From: Lachnospiraceae bacterium
GTDB lineage: Bacteria > Bacillota > Clostridia > Lachnospirales > Lachnospiraceae
Assembly (NCBI GenBank): GCA_024695605.1
Contig: JAILHW010000026.1
Span: 1-38,098, forward strand
DNA length: 38,098 nucleotides
Reading direction: 5' to 3'
Shown: positions 16,121 to 25,119 of the stretch, piece by piece
Position numbering within the stretch: position 1 is the first letter of the stretch
Layout: each line of letters opens with the position of its first letter
The notes under the pieces: model-generated
Seen by the model: only the letters and a program-made list of their open reading frames with translations
Databases searched by the model: none
Told to the model about the DNA's origin: nothing
Program-made: the position numbers and the translations under genes

Positions 16121-17662
16121 TCAAAATCCGTTGAAATACTGCTTGATCACATCCTCCATTCCCTCGGGATATTCTCCTCTGGAAATGCCGTCATACGCTT
16201 TCCTCGCGTATTCCCCGATGACTGCCTGGCCATCTACATGCTCGCCTTCCCAGGACAGTCCGTTCTGCTGCCGGTAGATATCCACATCTCCACTTCCCCG
16301 GTTCTTTCCCGTCAGATTTTCATCATCTCCGGTTTTTTTCGGGATGCTGACATAATCATGCTGTTCGGTAGCGGACCCAAAATCCGACTGGCCGGATCCT
16401 CCCTGTCCGTCACCGCCGCCGTTATGATCGCCGCCTTCCGATCCGCCTTCGTCACTTCCGTTGCCTCCGCGGCCGTTTCCATTTTCATTCCCTTCTCCGG
16501 TTCCTTCTCCCGGCCCATTTCCATTCTGGTCTCCGGGCCCTTCCTCACCGGATCCGTTTTCCTTCCGGCCGCCGCTGTTTTCGCCATTTTCGGATCCGCC
16601 GTTTTCGCCGGTTTGGTTTCCACTGTTTTCGTTTCCGCTGTTTTCACTTCCGCCGTTTTCGTTTCCGGGATTCTCATTGCCGCTGCCGCTGTTTTGATCC
16701 TTCTGCCCGTCACTTTGCCCGTTCTGATCGCCGGAGGGATCCTGCGAGCTTCCTGCACCGGACTGCCCGGAGCCGGGATCTCCGTTTTCGCCCGGATTTT
16801 CGCCGGGCTTTTGGCCATCCTCACCGTTTTCGTTCTGTGCCATCTGTCCTGCAGCCTGATCATCGATCTGCTGTGCCGCCTTTTCCAGATCCCGCGCTCC
16901 CGCGCCGGTGCCCTCCTGTGCCATCAAAACCAGCTGCTTACTCATTTCGGCAAAGTTGTATTCGGCCTTTGCACTTTCCTTACCCGCCTGCTCCGGTGTT
17001 TTTACCTTTCCAAGAGAGGCTTTGCTCTCTGCCAGCAGCTCGCGCATCTCCTGCAGCTGCTTTTTCTGCTCTTCGCTCAGCTCTCCCTCCGGGATCTGTC
17101 CCAGGGCTTCCTCAGCCTTTTTGATCTCCTTTTGCGTCTCCTTGACCAGAAGCTGTGCTTTTTCCCGATCCTGTGCCTGTTCCTTTGCCGGACTTGGGAT
17201 CATGGAAAGCGCAACGGCGATCCCTACCATTCCCGCTGCCAACAGTAGCGTCTTGTATCCGGCAAAGACCACTATTCTGATCTCATCCTTTTTTGCCCTA
17301 AGCGCCTGCAGGGCATCCTCTCTTTGCATCCTGGAAAGCGCATCATCTCTGTCCTGAAATTCCAGTGCCGTCACGATCCGTTCCTTCAGACCGAAGGCAT
17401 CGATCCGTTTTGCGGCATCCAGATCTGTTGGCAGACGAAATGCCCCTGCTAACATCCCGGTCAGAACACCGGCGGCAAGGATCGCACCTTCCCACCAATA
17501 CAAATAAGCAACCGGCCGGAAAACTGAAAAAAGGGCAAGCAATGCCGCCACACCGGCGCCGGCCAGAAGGCCTGACGCAGCGGTTTCCAGCAGCTGCTTT
17601 ACCCATAATCTGTGTTTGATCCCTGCGATCTGTCGCAGGATCCTATCCTTTGCCTGATCCAT
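16121..17662 (-). CDS. Membrane protein with coiled-coil and Gly/Asn/Glu-rich disordered region (DUF4175-like)
   Basis: N-terminal TM helices, long Q/E/K coiled-coil, ~150-aa Gly/Asn/Glu/Ser low-complexity region, C-terminal YARKAYDGISRGEYPEGMEDVIKQYFNGF; between MoxR and ABC genes. Confidence 0.75.
   Translation of the reverse strand: MDQAKDRILRQIAGIKHRLWVKQLLETAASGLLAGAGVAALLALFSVFRPVAYLYWWEGAILAAGVLTGMLAGAFRLPTDLDAAKRIDAFGLKERIVTALEFQDRDDALSRMQREDALQALRAKKDEIRIVVFAGYKTLLLAAGMVGIAVALSMIPSPAKEQAQDREKAQLLVKETQKEIKKAEEALGQIPEGELSEEQKKQLQEMRELLAESKASLGKVKTPEQAGKESAKAEYNFAEMSKQLVLMAQEGTGAGARDLEKAAQQIDDQAAGQMAQNENGEDGQKPGENPGENGDPGSGQSGAGSSQDPSGDQNGQSDGQKDQNSGSGNENPGNENGGSENSGNENSGNQTGENGGSENGENSGGRKENGSGEEGPGDQNGNGPGEGTGEGNENGNGRGGNGSDEGGSEGGDHNGGGDGQGGSGQSDFGSATEQHDYVSIPKKTGDDENLTGKNRGSGDVDIYRQQNGLSWEGEHVDGQAVIGEYARKAYDGISRGEYPEGMEDVIKQYFNGF
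16380..16840 (-). repeat. Low-complexity coding repeat (Gly/Asn/Glu/Ser)
   Basis: Repeated NENGGSENSGNENSGN-type units in the 513-aa ORF. Confidence 0.7.
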
Positions 17663-17674
17663 CTATGACTCCTG

Positions 17675-18907
17675 CTACGAGCTTATTTCATCTTCGCTCT
17701 GCGTTTGTATCATCGATTCTTGTGCGCTCTGTACGCTCTGCGTTTGTATCATCTGTCCTTGCACACTCTGCGCACTCTGCGTCTGCATCACCGGTCCTTG
17801 CGCACTTTGCACCTGCATCACCGTTCCCTGCGCACTCTGTACGCCCTGTGCCTGCATCATTGCTCCTTGCTCATTCTGCATATTCTGCGTCTGCATCACC
17901 GGTCCCTGTGCCCCCAGTTCCTGCACCATCTCCCCCGGCATATTCTGCACCTGCATCATCTGTCCCGACGCACCCTGCGCCTTAGCCACCGGCCCCTGCG
18001 CACTGCGTCCCTTGCTTTCTGCATGCAGCGGATTGATGATATGCGCGGCCAGCTTCATGAACAAAAAGCTCACTGCAAGGATCAGGATCACTGACAGCGG
18101 CAGCCAGATATAGCTCTCTCCAAGCACATCAAAGTGATCCAGGCCCTCCTCCAAAAGCTCCTTCATCATCAAAGATTCCCCGGACAGTGCAAAGGTATAA
18201 TACTCGATGAACAGCACTATGGGGTTAAACAAAAGGCACAGGCAGGCGAACGTGATCAAAAAATCCAATGCCGTCCCGGAGGAAAGCGTAATATCCATAA
18301 TGGCTCCTGCGATCAGCGGCAGGAAGGTCGCGCCATAGAAAAAAGCCAAAAATACGTAGGACATAATGATGGCCGTAATACTCTTTTTGCAAAAGCTCGA
18401 GCAGAAGATCCCGATGGCGCCTTCAAACACCGCCAGCACCAGAGCCAGTGCCAGATACAGCAAAAGCGCCCACCAGCTGACGCCGCCGATGGTAAAGCCC
18501 ATCGCCATAATGGGAATGGATACCACAACAAACATCATGATCTGGATCACGGCAGATCCCAGTTTCCCCGTAACGATCCGAAAGGGTGTGATCTCCGTTG
18601 TCAGCAGGATATCAAAGGTCTGTCGTTCCTTCTCTCCCGAGATCGCAGAAGCGGTCAGTACAGGGATCACAAGTGCCACCATCACAAGCTCCGCAATGGA
18701 AACCGACGGAAACATGGCAACAAACCGGGAAAACATCCGGGCATTTCCCCCGCTTGAGTAACGTCCGCTGGCACCGATGATATTGAGTGCGATCAGAAAC
18801 ACAACCATCAAGATCGCTTCATAGGCAAACAGCCCCCAGGAGAACTTCATGCTCCTGGATGTGATCATCAGATCCTTTATGGTGATGGGATTGCTTCGTT
18901 TTTTCAT
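17675..18907 (-). CDS. ABC-2-type transporter permease with Met/Gln-rich repeat C-terminal tail
   Basis: Multi-TM protein with ASAISGEKERQTFDILLTTEITPFRIVTGKL motif; 4-nt overlap with the upstream ATPase gene. Confidence 0.88.
   Translation of the reverse strand: MKKRSNPITIKDLMITSRSMKFSWGLFAYEAILMVVFLIALNIIGASGRYSSGGNARMFSRFVAMFPSVSIAELVMVALVIPVLTASAISGEKERQTFDILLTTEITPFRIVTGKLGSAVIQIMMFVVVSIPIMAMGFTIGGVSWWALLLYLALALVLAVFEGAIGIFCSSFCKKSITAIIMSYVFLAFFYGATFLPLIAGAIMDITLSSGTALDFLITFACLCLLFNPIVLFIEYYTFALSGESLMMKELLEEGLDHFDVLGESYIWLPLSVILILAVSFLFMKLAAHIINPLHAESKGRSAQGPVAKAQGASGQMMQVQNMPGEMVQELGAQGPVMQTQNMQNEQGAMMQAQGVQSAQGTVMQVQSAQGPVMQTQSAQSVQGQMIQTQSVQSAQESMIQTQSEDEISS
17678..18001 (-). repeat. 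Degenerate 39-nt (13-aa, QGxVMQTQxxQxx) coding tandem repeat
   Basis: QGPVMQTQNMQNE / QGAMMQAQGVQSA / QGTVMQVQSA / QGPVMQTQSAQSV / QGQMIQTQSVQSA / QESMIQTQS. Confidence 0.85.
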
Positions 18908-19833
18908 TCTTCCATAGCTCCTGTCAGCTGCATAAACTTGGTTTCCAGATCCTCCTTCTGTCTGTAAAAGCCGCTGAGGATCACGCCCTGCTTCATCATT
19001 TCCATCAGATACCGGTTCATCTTCGCCTCATCCTTCGGGAACAGGATCTCAATCCTGTTTTCCATGATGCTTTTGACCTTGATCTCAGTCATCTGCTGCA
19101 AAATCAGCGTCGCATGCTCCATATTTTCCCTGGAAATCTCCAAAACCACGGTTTCGAGCTCTTTTCCCGTCTGCAGCAGATCCTCGATCTTTCCGACTGC
19201 CACAAGATTCCCCTGATCCATGATACCGATGGCTGTACACATCTGGGACAGCTCAGAGAGAATGTGCGAGCTGATGATGATGGTCTTTCCCATATCCCGA
19301 AGGTTCATCAGAAGCTCCTTCATCTCCACTCTGGCCCTGGGATCGAGTCCTGAGGAGGGCTCATCAAGGATCAAAAGTGCAGGATCATGCAAAAGTGCCC
19401 GTGCCACGCAAAGCCGCTGCTTCATACCTCTGGAGAGGGAATCCACGTATTCCTCCCGCTTATCGGACAGATTGACGATCTGGAGAAGGTCCGTGGTCAG
19501 GCTTTCACAGTCCTTAGGACTAATCCCGTACAAAGAGCCGTAGAAGCGCATATACTCCGACACCTTGAAATTGTCATAGACACCAAAGAAATCCGGCACA
19601 TATCCGATGCTTCTCTTGATCCCCAGAGGGTCTGACCGCATCTCCTTGCCGTCGATCACCACCCGTCCGCTGTCCGCCTTCAGAAGGCCGCAGATGATAC
19701 GGATCGTCGTGGTTTTGCCTGCTCCATTGGGGCCTACAAAGCCAAACAGATCTCCCTTCGGTACATGAAGGGACAGGCCCTTAACGGCCATATGTTTTCC
19801 GTAGCTTTTGTACAGTTTATCTACATACAGCAT
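18904..19833 (-). CDS. ABC transporter ATP-binding protein
   Basis: Walker A GPNGAGKTTT, signature LSRGMKQRL, Walker B LLILDEPSSGLD. Confidence 0.95.
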   Translation of the reverse strand: MLYVDKLYKSYGKHMAVKGLSLHVPKGDLFGFVGPNGAGKTTTIRIICGLLKADSGRVVIDGKEMRSDPLGIKRSIGYVPDFFGVYDNFKVSEYMRFYGSLYGISPKDCESLTTDLLQIVNLSDKREEYVDSLSRGMKQRLCVARALLHDPALLILDEPSSGLDPRARVEMKELLMNLRDMGKTIIISSHILSELSQMCTAIGIMDQGNLVAVGKIEDLLQTGKELETVVLEISRENMEHATLILQQMTEIKVKSIMENRIEILFPKDEAKMNRYLMEMMKQGVILSGFYRQKEDLETKFMQLTGAMEE

Positions 19834-19851
19834 GTTGCATGCTCCTTTATC

Positions 19852-21870
19852 TTAGTTCGTTTCCTTTTCCGATCCTACCAGGCAGGTATATCCAAGTCCG
19901 CTAAAGGACTGCTCTTCCGTGAACGGCTCCGCATCATCCGTCACACCGATCACAAGTGTATCTCCGCCTCTCTGCCATTTGTCCTCGCAGGCCACCACCA
20001 GGGCAGCTGCATGCCTGGACTGCTCATATTTATCCTTGTAATAATAATCGCTTGCATAGGTCCGAAGGGCGTCATCCGATTCCGCCACAAAATCCTTTTC
20101 CTCGATATGGGTCAGATCATCGCTGCTGACTGTCTCCCCGTTTTTTACATCCCGAAACAGGATCCCGTAGCCGTATTTCATCACGCATACATAGTACAGA
20201 TCATGTCCGGTCTGATTGGTGATGCTGCCGGACAGCAGTCCGTTTCCATCCTCCTCACGAAAGATCAGGCTTCCGCTTTCATGATTCTTCCCAAGTGCAA
20301 GGAAGCTCGCGGATGAAAATCCCATATCCGGATCGTAGGTGATCTGCAGACGCTCTCCCCGCTGCGTAACGGAAAGGCGCGCATCCTCGGAGTACCACTC
20401 ATTCATAAAACTGCAGGTGCTGTAATAATCCGGTTTCAACGTCAGTGTCCAGTCCTTGTTAGAGGAATGATAGCCGCTCGCAAAGGTGTGGGCATTCCCG
20501 CTGCCGTCCGCATTGCAGACAGACACCGATTTCAGTTGAAACCCGTTGACGCGATTCGGGATCCCCAGCAAAAATACCAGCCCCACAAATACCGCCGAGA
20601 CTGCAGGTAACACGATCCAGATCTTCTCTCTTTTCTGCATGCTTTTCAAAATCAAATACAAAAGCGGCCCCACCAGGATCACATACAGCAGCATCAGCAG
20701 CCTGATGCCGGTAAAATGCAGATCGATCCGCTCCTCGATCAGATTCATGTTATCCTGAAAATTGTAGGGGGAGCGTGAAGTATAGTGAGCGTTTCCCAGG
20801 CTGCTGTAATCGGACAGCATGGAAAGGAGTGTCTGTGCAAAGTAGGTTTTATTGACGCTGTTTCCAAAGCCATCATCAAAGAAGCCGCCGACGCCATCCT
20901 CCGCACCGGTCATCACCTCTGCCAGACCGTAATTGGAAAGCAGCACCGCTCCGTGAGAGCATTGCAGGATCATATTGACACCGGTTGTATAGACATCCTG
21001 ATAGTCAGGACCATACTCAATGGCTGAAAAGGTGATCTTCCCCGGAACCGTTTCCACCACTGTCGCATCAATAAAGCTTTGGTCAAAGCCGGAAATGGTT
21101 TCCGGCCTCGCGCCGGTACCGATCCAAAGACCGCCGCCGAGATTGACCCAGTTCTGGATGGCTTCGATCTGCTCTGTGGAAAGCACGGAGGTATCAAAAT
21201 CATCGATCACCAGGAATGTCAGTCCTGCCAGCTGATCCTCACTCAGATCCTCATCCAGCTCTAAAAGGCGCAGTTCCTTACTTTCTCCCGAAACAAAAAG
21301 CGTTCCCCCTCCATTATCGATCCAGCTAAGCTGATTCGGATGATCTGACAAAAGGCCCACCGTTACAGAATTTTCATCCCGGGTGAAAAAATAGCCGCCC
21401 TGATCGAACTTCTGCTGCGCAACGTTTTTGTTGCCCTTTCGGATCGTCACCGTACAGTCATTCGAAGGACTCAGCTCCTCCAGCAGGGCCTGTGGGATCC
21501 GAAACAGGATCACCTTTCTGCTTCCCGCAGGCAGATTGACCTGTTTTTCAAACAGGCGCGTTTCATTGCCGCTGTCCAAAGACAGCTGCACCGTACCGGA
21601 AAAATCCCCGCCGTTGTTTGCGACCGTCACCGATACATCCACCGTCTCCAGGATCTTATTAGATGTCGCATCCATCCCAATCTCATATTTCAGCCCCACC
21701 TTTTCCGATGCGTCATCGCCCACATCATCCCCGCGGGCAGATACGGATGCGATCCCTGTAAGGGCGATGAAGGCTATGAGCACGAACGCAAGGGCTCTCA
21801 TCTTCTGAAGAGCTGTATGCTTTTTGGTTCTTATGACTGTACTACCGAAATTGATCATTCCCGTTTCCAT
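19852..21870 (-). CDS. Membrane-anchored extracellular protein with GATase1-like segment; first gene of the MoxR/vWA/ABC operon
   Basis: Signal/TM near aa 24-45, Ig-like CARDB-type region, LTFLVIDDFDTSVLSTEQIEAIQNWVNLGGGLWIGTG, later TM LLMLLYVILVGPLLYLIL. Confidence 0.72.
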   Translation of the reverse strand: METGMINFGSTVIRTKKHTALQKMRALAFVLIAFIALTGIASVSARGDDVGDDASEKVGLKYEIGMDATSNKILETVDVSVTVANNGGDFSGTVQLSLDSGNETRLFEKQVNLPAGSRKVILFRIPQALLEELSPSNDCTVTIRKGNKNVAQQKFDQGGYFFTRDENSVTVGLLSDHPNQLSWIDNGGGTLFVSGESKELRLLELDEDLSEDQLAGLTFLVIDDFDTSVLSTEQIEAIQNWVNLGGGLWIGTGARPETISGFDQSFIDATVVETVPGKITFSAIEYGPDYQDVYTTGVNMILQCSHGAVLLSNYGLAEVMTGAEDGVGGFFDDGFGNSVNKTYFAQTLLSMLSDYSSLGNAHYTSRSPYNFQDNMNLIEERIDLHFTGIRLLMLLYVILVGPLLYLILKSMQKREKIWIVLPAVSAVFVGLVFLLGIPNRVNGFQLKSVSVCNADGSGNAHTFASGYHSSNKDWTLTLKPDYYSTCSFMNEWYSEDARLSVTQRGERLQITYDPDMGFSSASFLALGKNHESGSLIFREEDGNGLLSGSITNQTGHDLYYVCVMKYGYGILFRDVKNGETVSSDDLTHIEEKDFVAESDDALRTYASDYYYKDKYEQSRHAAALVVACEDKWQRGGDTLVIGVTDDAEPFTEEQSFSGLGYTCLVGSEKETN

Positions 21871-21903
21871 TCCTTGTAAAAATTTCGACTCTCACTGTTT
21901 TCT

Positions 21904-21932
21904 ACTATACCACATTTTCCGCAGCCCATGTA
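21904..21932 (-). promoter_or_regulatory. Candidate promoter of the envelope (MoxR/vWA/ABC) operon
   Basis: Minus strand TACATG - 17 nt - TATAGT with TG extension (TGGTATAGT). Confidence 0.45.
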
Positions 21933-21970
21933 GCATAACACACTTTTTTCATATTGTCGGCAAAACAAAA

Positions 21971-21999
21971 CAGGCTGTCCCGTTATCCGGGACAGCCTG
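21971..21999 (-). terminator. Intrinsic terminator after etfA
   Basis: Perfect 12-bp stem CAGGCTGTCCCG/CGGGACAGCCTG with 5-nt loop, then TTTTGTTTTG on the minus strand. Confidence 0.9.
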
Positions 22000-22024
22000 A
22001 AAATGTCGTAGATCGATATACGAT

Positions 22025-23077
22025 TTACTTATTTGCGATAGCAGCCTTGATGTCAGCGGTCAGCTGCGGAACGATCTTGTTTAGATCGCCTACGATACCG
22101 TAGTCAGCTACATCAAAGATCGGAGCATCCTCATCCTTGTTGATGGCGATGATCAGGTCGCTCTCCTCCATACCTGCTACGTGCTGGATCGCACCGGAGA
22201 TACCGATTGCGAAGTAAACGTTGGGGCGAACGGTCTTACCGGTCTGTCCAACCTGCAGATCCTTCGGCTTCCAGCCGGAATCTACAACGGCACGGGAGCA
22301 GCTTACGGTTCCGCCGAGAACCTCTGCCAGATCCTCAAGGATCTTGAAGTTCTCCGGGCTTCCTACGCCACGGCCGCCGGATACCAGGATCTTGGCATCC
22401 ATGATATCAACGGTATTGGAAACTGCCTTTACCACCTCTTTGATGGTTACATAGCGATCATTGGGCGTAAAGCCGGGATTGAACTCTACTACGTTAGCCT
22501 TTGCACCCTTGATGGGCTCGATCTTCTGCATAACACCGGGACGAACGGTTGCCATCTGAGGACGATTGTCCGGGCAAGCGATGGTCGCAATGGTGTTACC
22601 GCCGAAAGCGGGACGGGTCATCAAAAGCTGTTTGTGCTTCTGCTCCTGATTCGGAAGGGGCTGAAGCGGGAAATCACCGATATCCAGAACGGTACAGTCT
22701 GCGGTCAGACCGGTTGCCACTCTTGCGGAAACGGTAGGGCCAAGGTCACGACCGATGGCAGTTGCGCCAACCAGCATGATCTCAGGCTTAAACTCATTGA
22801 TCACGGAAGAAAGTGCATGTGCATAGGGCTCGGTACGATACTCCTTCAGCTCAGGATCATCCACAACGATAACCTTATCTGCACCATACTCTGCAAGGGA
22901 ATCAGCAAGGCCCTTTACGTCGGAACCGATCAAAACTGCTACAACCTCGTTGCGGCCCTCGTCCAGGTCTGCTGCAAGCTCTTTTGCCTTGCCCAGCAGC
23001 TCGTAAGCGATACCACTGATCTGGTTATCTACCTGCTGCGCGAAGACATATACGCCTTTATATTCTTCTAAATTCAT
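22025..23077 (-). CDS. etfA: Electron transfer flavoprotein alpha subunit
   Basis: MNLEEYKGVYVFAQQ...LVGATAIGRDLGPTVSARVATGLTADCT...SGGRGVGSPENF...GISGAIQHVAGM; start at MNLEE. Confidence 0.95.
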   Translation of the reverse strand: MNLEEYKGVYVFAQQVDNQISGIAYELLGKAKELAADLDEGRNEVVAVLIGSDVKGLADSLAEYGADKVIVVDDPELKEYRTEPYAHALSSVINEFKPEIMLVGATAIGRDLGPTVSARVATGLTADCTVLDIGDFPLQPLPNQEQKHKQLLMTRPAFGGNTIATIACPDNRPQMATVRPGVMQKIEPIKGAKANVVEFNPGFTPNDRYVTIKEVVKAVSNTVDIMDAKILVSGGRGVGSPENFKILEDLAEVLGGTVSCSRAVVDSGWKPKDLQVGQTGKTVRPNVYFAIGISGAIQHVAGMEESDLIIAINKDEDAPIFDVADYGIVGDLNKIVPQLTADIKAAIANK

Positions 23078-23095
23078 CTTTTTCACCACCTTATC

Positions 23096-23887
23096 TTAAA
23101 TAATGTGCTTCTCAAGCAAACGATCTGTAATATACTGAGCTGCTTCCTCAGGAGACTCCGGTGCAACCTTGGTACCTGCACCCTTCTTTACTTTGTCGGA
23201 AGCCTTTGCGATCTTGGTCGGAGATCCCTTCAGACCCAGATTGGAATCATCCACATCCTTCAGATCTGCTCTGCCCCAGGTTGTGATCTCGGCTGCACAT
23301 GCATCAAAGATTCCGCCTACGGTCATGTATCTGGGATCGTTCAGCTCGGAAAGCGCAGTGATCAGACAGGGCATTTTTGCTTCTACTACATGATATCTGT
23401 CATCATACTGTCTCTGAACGGTAACCTTGCGTGCTGCCTCGTCCACCTCAATCTTCTGTGCATAGGAGATCACGGGAAGCTGCAAATGCTCAGCGATCTG
23501 AGGACCAACCTGAGCGGTATCACCGTCGATTGCCTGACGGCCGGTGATGATGAGGTCATACTCGATGTTTCTGAGTGCGCCTGCAATGGTAGTGGAGGTA
23601 GCCCAGGTATCAGCACCGCCCAACACTCTGTCGGTTACCAGGATGCCGTCATCAGCGCCCATAGCGATTGCTTCGCGAAGGACATCAGCTGCCTTGGGAA
23701 GACCCATGGTAAGCACCGTTACCTTTGCTCCATACTGATCTTTTAATCTGAGGGCTGCTTCCAGTCCGGCTTTGTCATCCGGGTTCATGATTGCAAGCAT
23801 TGCCGCTCTGTTCAGGGTACCATCGGGATTGAAGCTTACGCCGCCCTTGGTATCCGGAACCTGTTTAATACATACAACGATATTCAC
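23096..23887 (-). CDS. etfB: Electron transfer flavoprotein beta subunit
   Basis: MNIVVCIKQVPDT...GRQAIDGDTAQVGPQIAEHLQLPVISYA. Confidence 0.95.
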   Translation of the reverse strand: MNIVVCIKQVPDTKGGVSFNPDGTLNRAAMLAIMNPDDKAGLEAALRLKDQYGAKVTVLTMGLPKAADVLREAIAMGADDGILVTDRVLGGADTWATSTTIAGALRNIEYDLIITGRQAIDGDTAQVGPQIAEHLQLPVISYAQKIEVDEAARKVTVQRQYDDRYHVVEAKMPCLITALSELNDPRYMTVGGIFDACAAEITTWGRADLKDVDDSNLGLKGSPTKIAKASDKVKKGAGTKVAPESPEEAAQYITDRLLEKHII

Positions 23888-23912
23888 GTTCTTTTCCTCC
23901 TTCGGTTTATTC

Positions 23913-25085
23913 TTACTTCAATAAGTTTGCGGAGATGACCATTCTCTGAACCTCGCTGGTTCCCTCATAGATCTCCGTAATCTTTGCATCACGCATCATA
24001 CGCTCTACATCATACTCTCTGATGTAGCCATAACCGCCGTGAAGCTGTACACACTTGGTGGTCACTTCCATAGCGATCTCAGCAGCAGCAAGCTTGGCCA
24101 TAGCTGCTTCTACGGAATAAGAGGTCTTGGGGTTCTTTGCAAATTCAGCCTTCTTCATAGCTGCCTTGTAAACCAGAAGCTTGGCAGCCTCTACCTTGGT
24201 AGCCAGGTCAGCCAGTACAAACTGGGTGTTCTGGAACTGTGCAATGCTGCGGCCAAACTGCTTTCTCTCTTTCACATAAGCAATGGTGGTCTCAAGCGCA
24301 CCCTCTGCAAGTCCGAGAGCCTGTGCAGCGATACCGATACGTCCGCCGTCAAGGGTATGCATGGCAATGTTGAAGCCCTTGCCCTTTGCGCCGAGCAGTG
24401 CATCGGCAGGGATGCGGCAGTCGGTGAAGATCAGCTCATAAGTGGAGGATCCGCGGATACCCATCTTGTTTTCCTTGGTACCGAAGGTGAAGCCCGGAGT
24501 ACCCTTCTCTACGATGAAGGAGGAGATCTCTTTCATCATCTTGCCGCGCTTCTCGATCTTGCCGGTAACAGCGATCACGATGTAAACGTCAGCCTCTTTA
24601 CCATTGGTGATGAAGCACTTGGAACCGTTCAGTACCCACTCGTTGGTTGCTTCATCAAAGACAGCCTTGGTCTGCTGTCCCTGTGCATCGGTACCTGCGC
24701 CGGGCTCGGTCAGACCAAATGCACCGATCTTCTTGCCGGATGCAAGATCCGGAAGGTATTTCTGCTTCTGCTCTTCCGTACCATAGGTCAGGATCGGATC
24801 TACACAAAGAGAAGTATGTGCGGAAACGATAACACCGGTGGTACCACAGACCTTGGACAGCTCCTCTACACACATTGCATAGGTCAGAGCGTCACATCCC
24901 TGTCCGCCGTACTCCTTCGGAACGGGGATACCCATAAAACCGTATCTGGCCATTTTCTCAACGGTCTGACGAGGGAAGGTTTCGGTCTCGTCAACTTCCT
25001 GAGCCAGCGGCTTTACTTCGTTTTCGGCAAAATCAGCGAACAGCTGTCTCGCCATTTCATGTTCTTTGCTTAAAGTAAAATCCAT
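23913..25085 (-). CDS. bcd: Butyryl-CoA dehydrogenase (acyl-CoA dehydrogenase family)
   Basis: MDFTLSKEHEMARQLFADFAENEVKPLA...GAFGLTEPGAGTDAQGQQT...QLHGGYGYIREYDVERMMRDAKITEIYEGTSEVQRMVI. Confidence 0.94.
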   Translation of the reverse strand: MDFTLSKEHEMARQLFADFAENEVKPLAQEVDETETFPRQTVEKMARYGFMGIPVPKEYGGQGCDALTYAMCVEELSKVCGTTGVIVSAHTSLCVDPILTYGTEEQKQKYLPDLASGKKIGAFGLTEPGAGTDAQGQQTKAVFDEATNEWVLNGSKCFITNGKEADVYIVIAVTGKIEKRGKMMKEISSFIVEKGTPGFTFGTKENKMGIRGSSTYELIFTDCRIPADALLGAKGKGFNIAMHTLDGGRIGIAAQALGLAEGALETTIAYVKERKQFGRSIAQFQNTQFVLADLATKVEAAKLLVYKAAMKKAEFAKNPKTSYSVEAAMAKLAAAEIAMEVTTKCVQLHGGYGYIREYDVERMMRDAKITEIYEGTSEVQRMVISANLLK

Positions 25086-25119
25086 GATTTTTACTTCCTC
25101 CTTATTGATTTATCTTAAA

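Noticed and set aside
16238-17248. 336-aa plus-strand hydrophobic ORF and same-strand 16312..16863 alternative frame
   Set aside because: By-products of the Gly/Asn/Glu-rich repeat in the real minus-strand gene
17690-18000. Possible CRISPR array
   Set aside because: Repeat units are contiguous, degenerate and in-frame coding, with no unique spacers and no cas genes
22181-25073. Long plus-strand ORFs opposite etfA, etfB and bcd (22181..23071, 23105..23746, 24039..25073)
   Set aside because: All are antisense shadows of conserved butyrate operon genes
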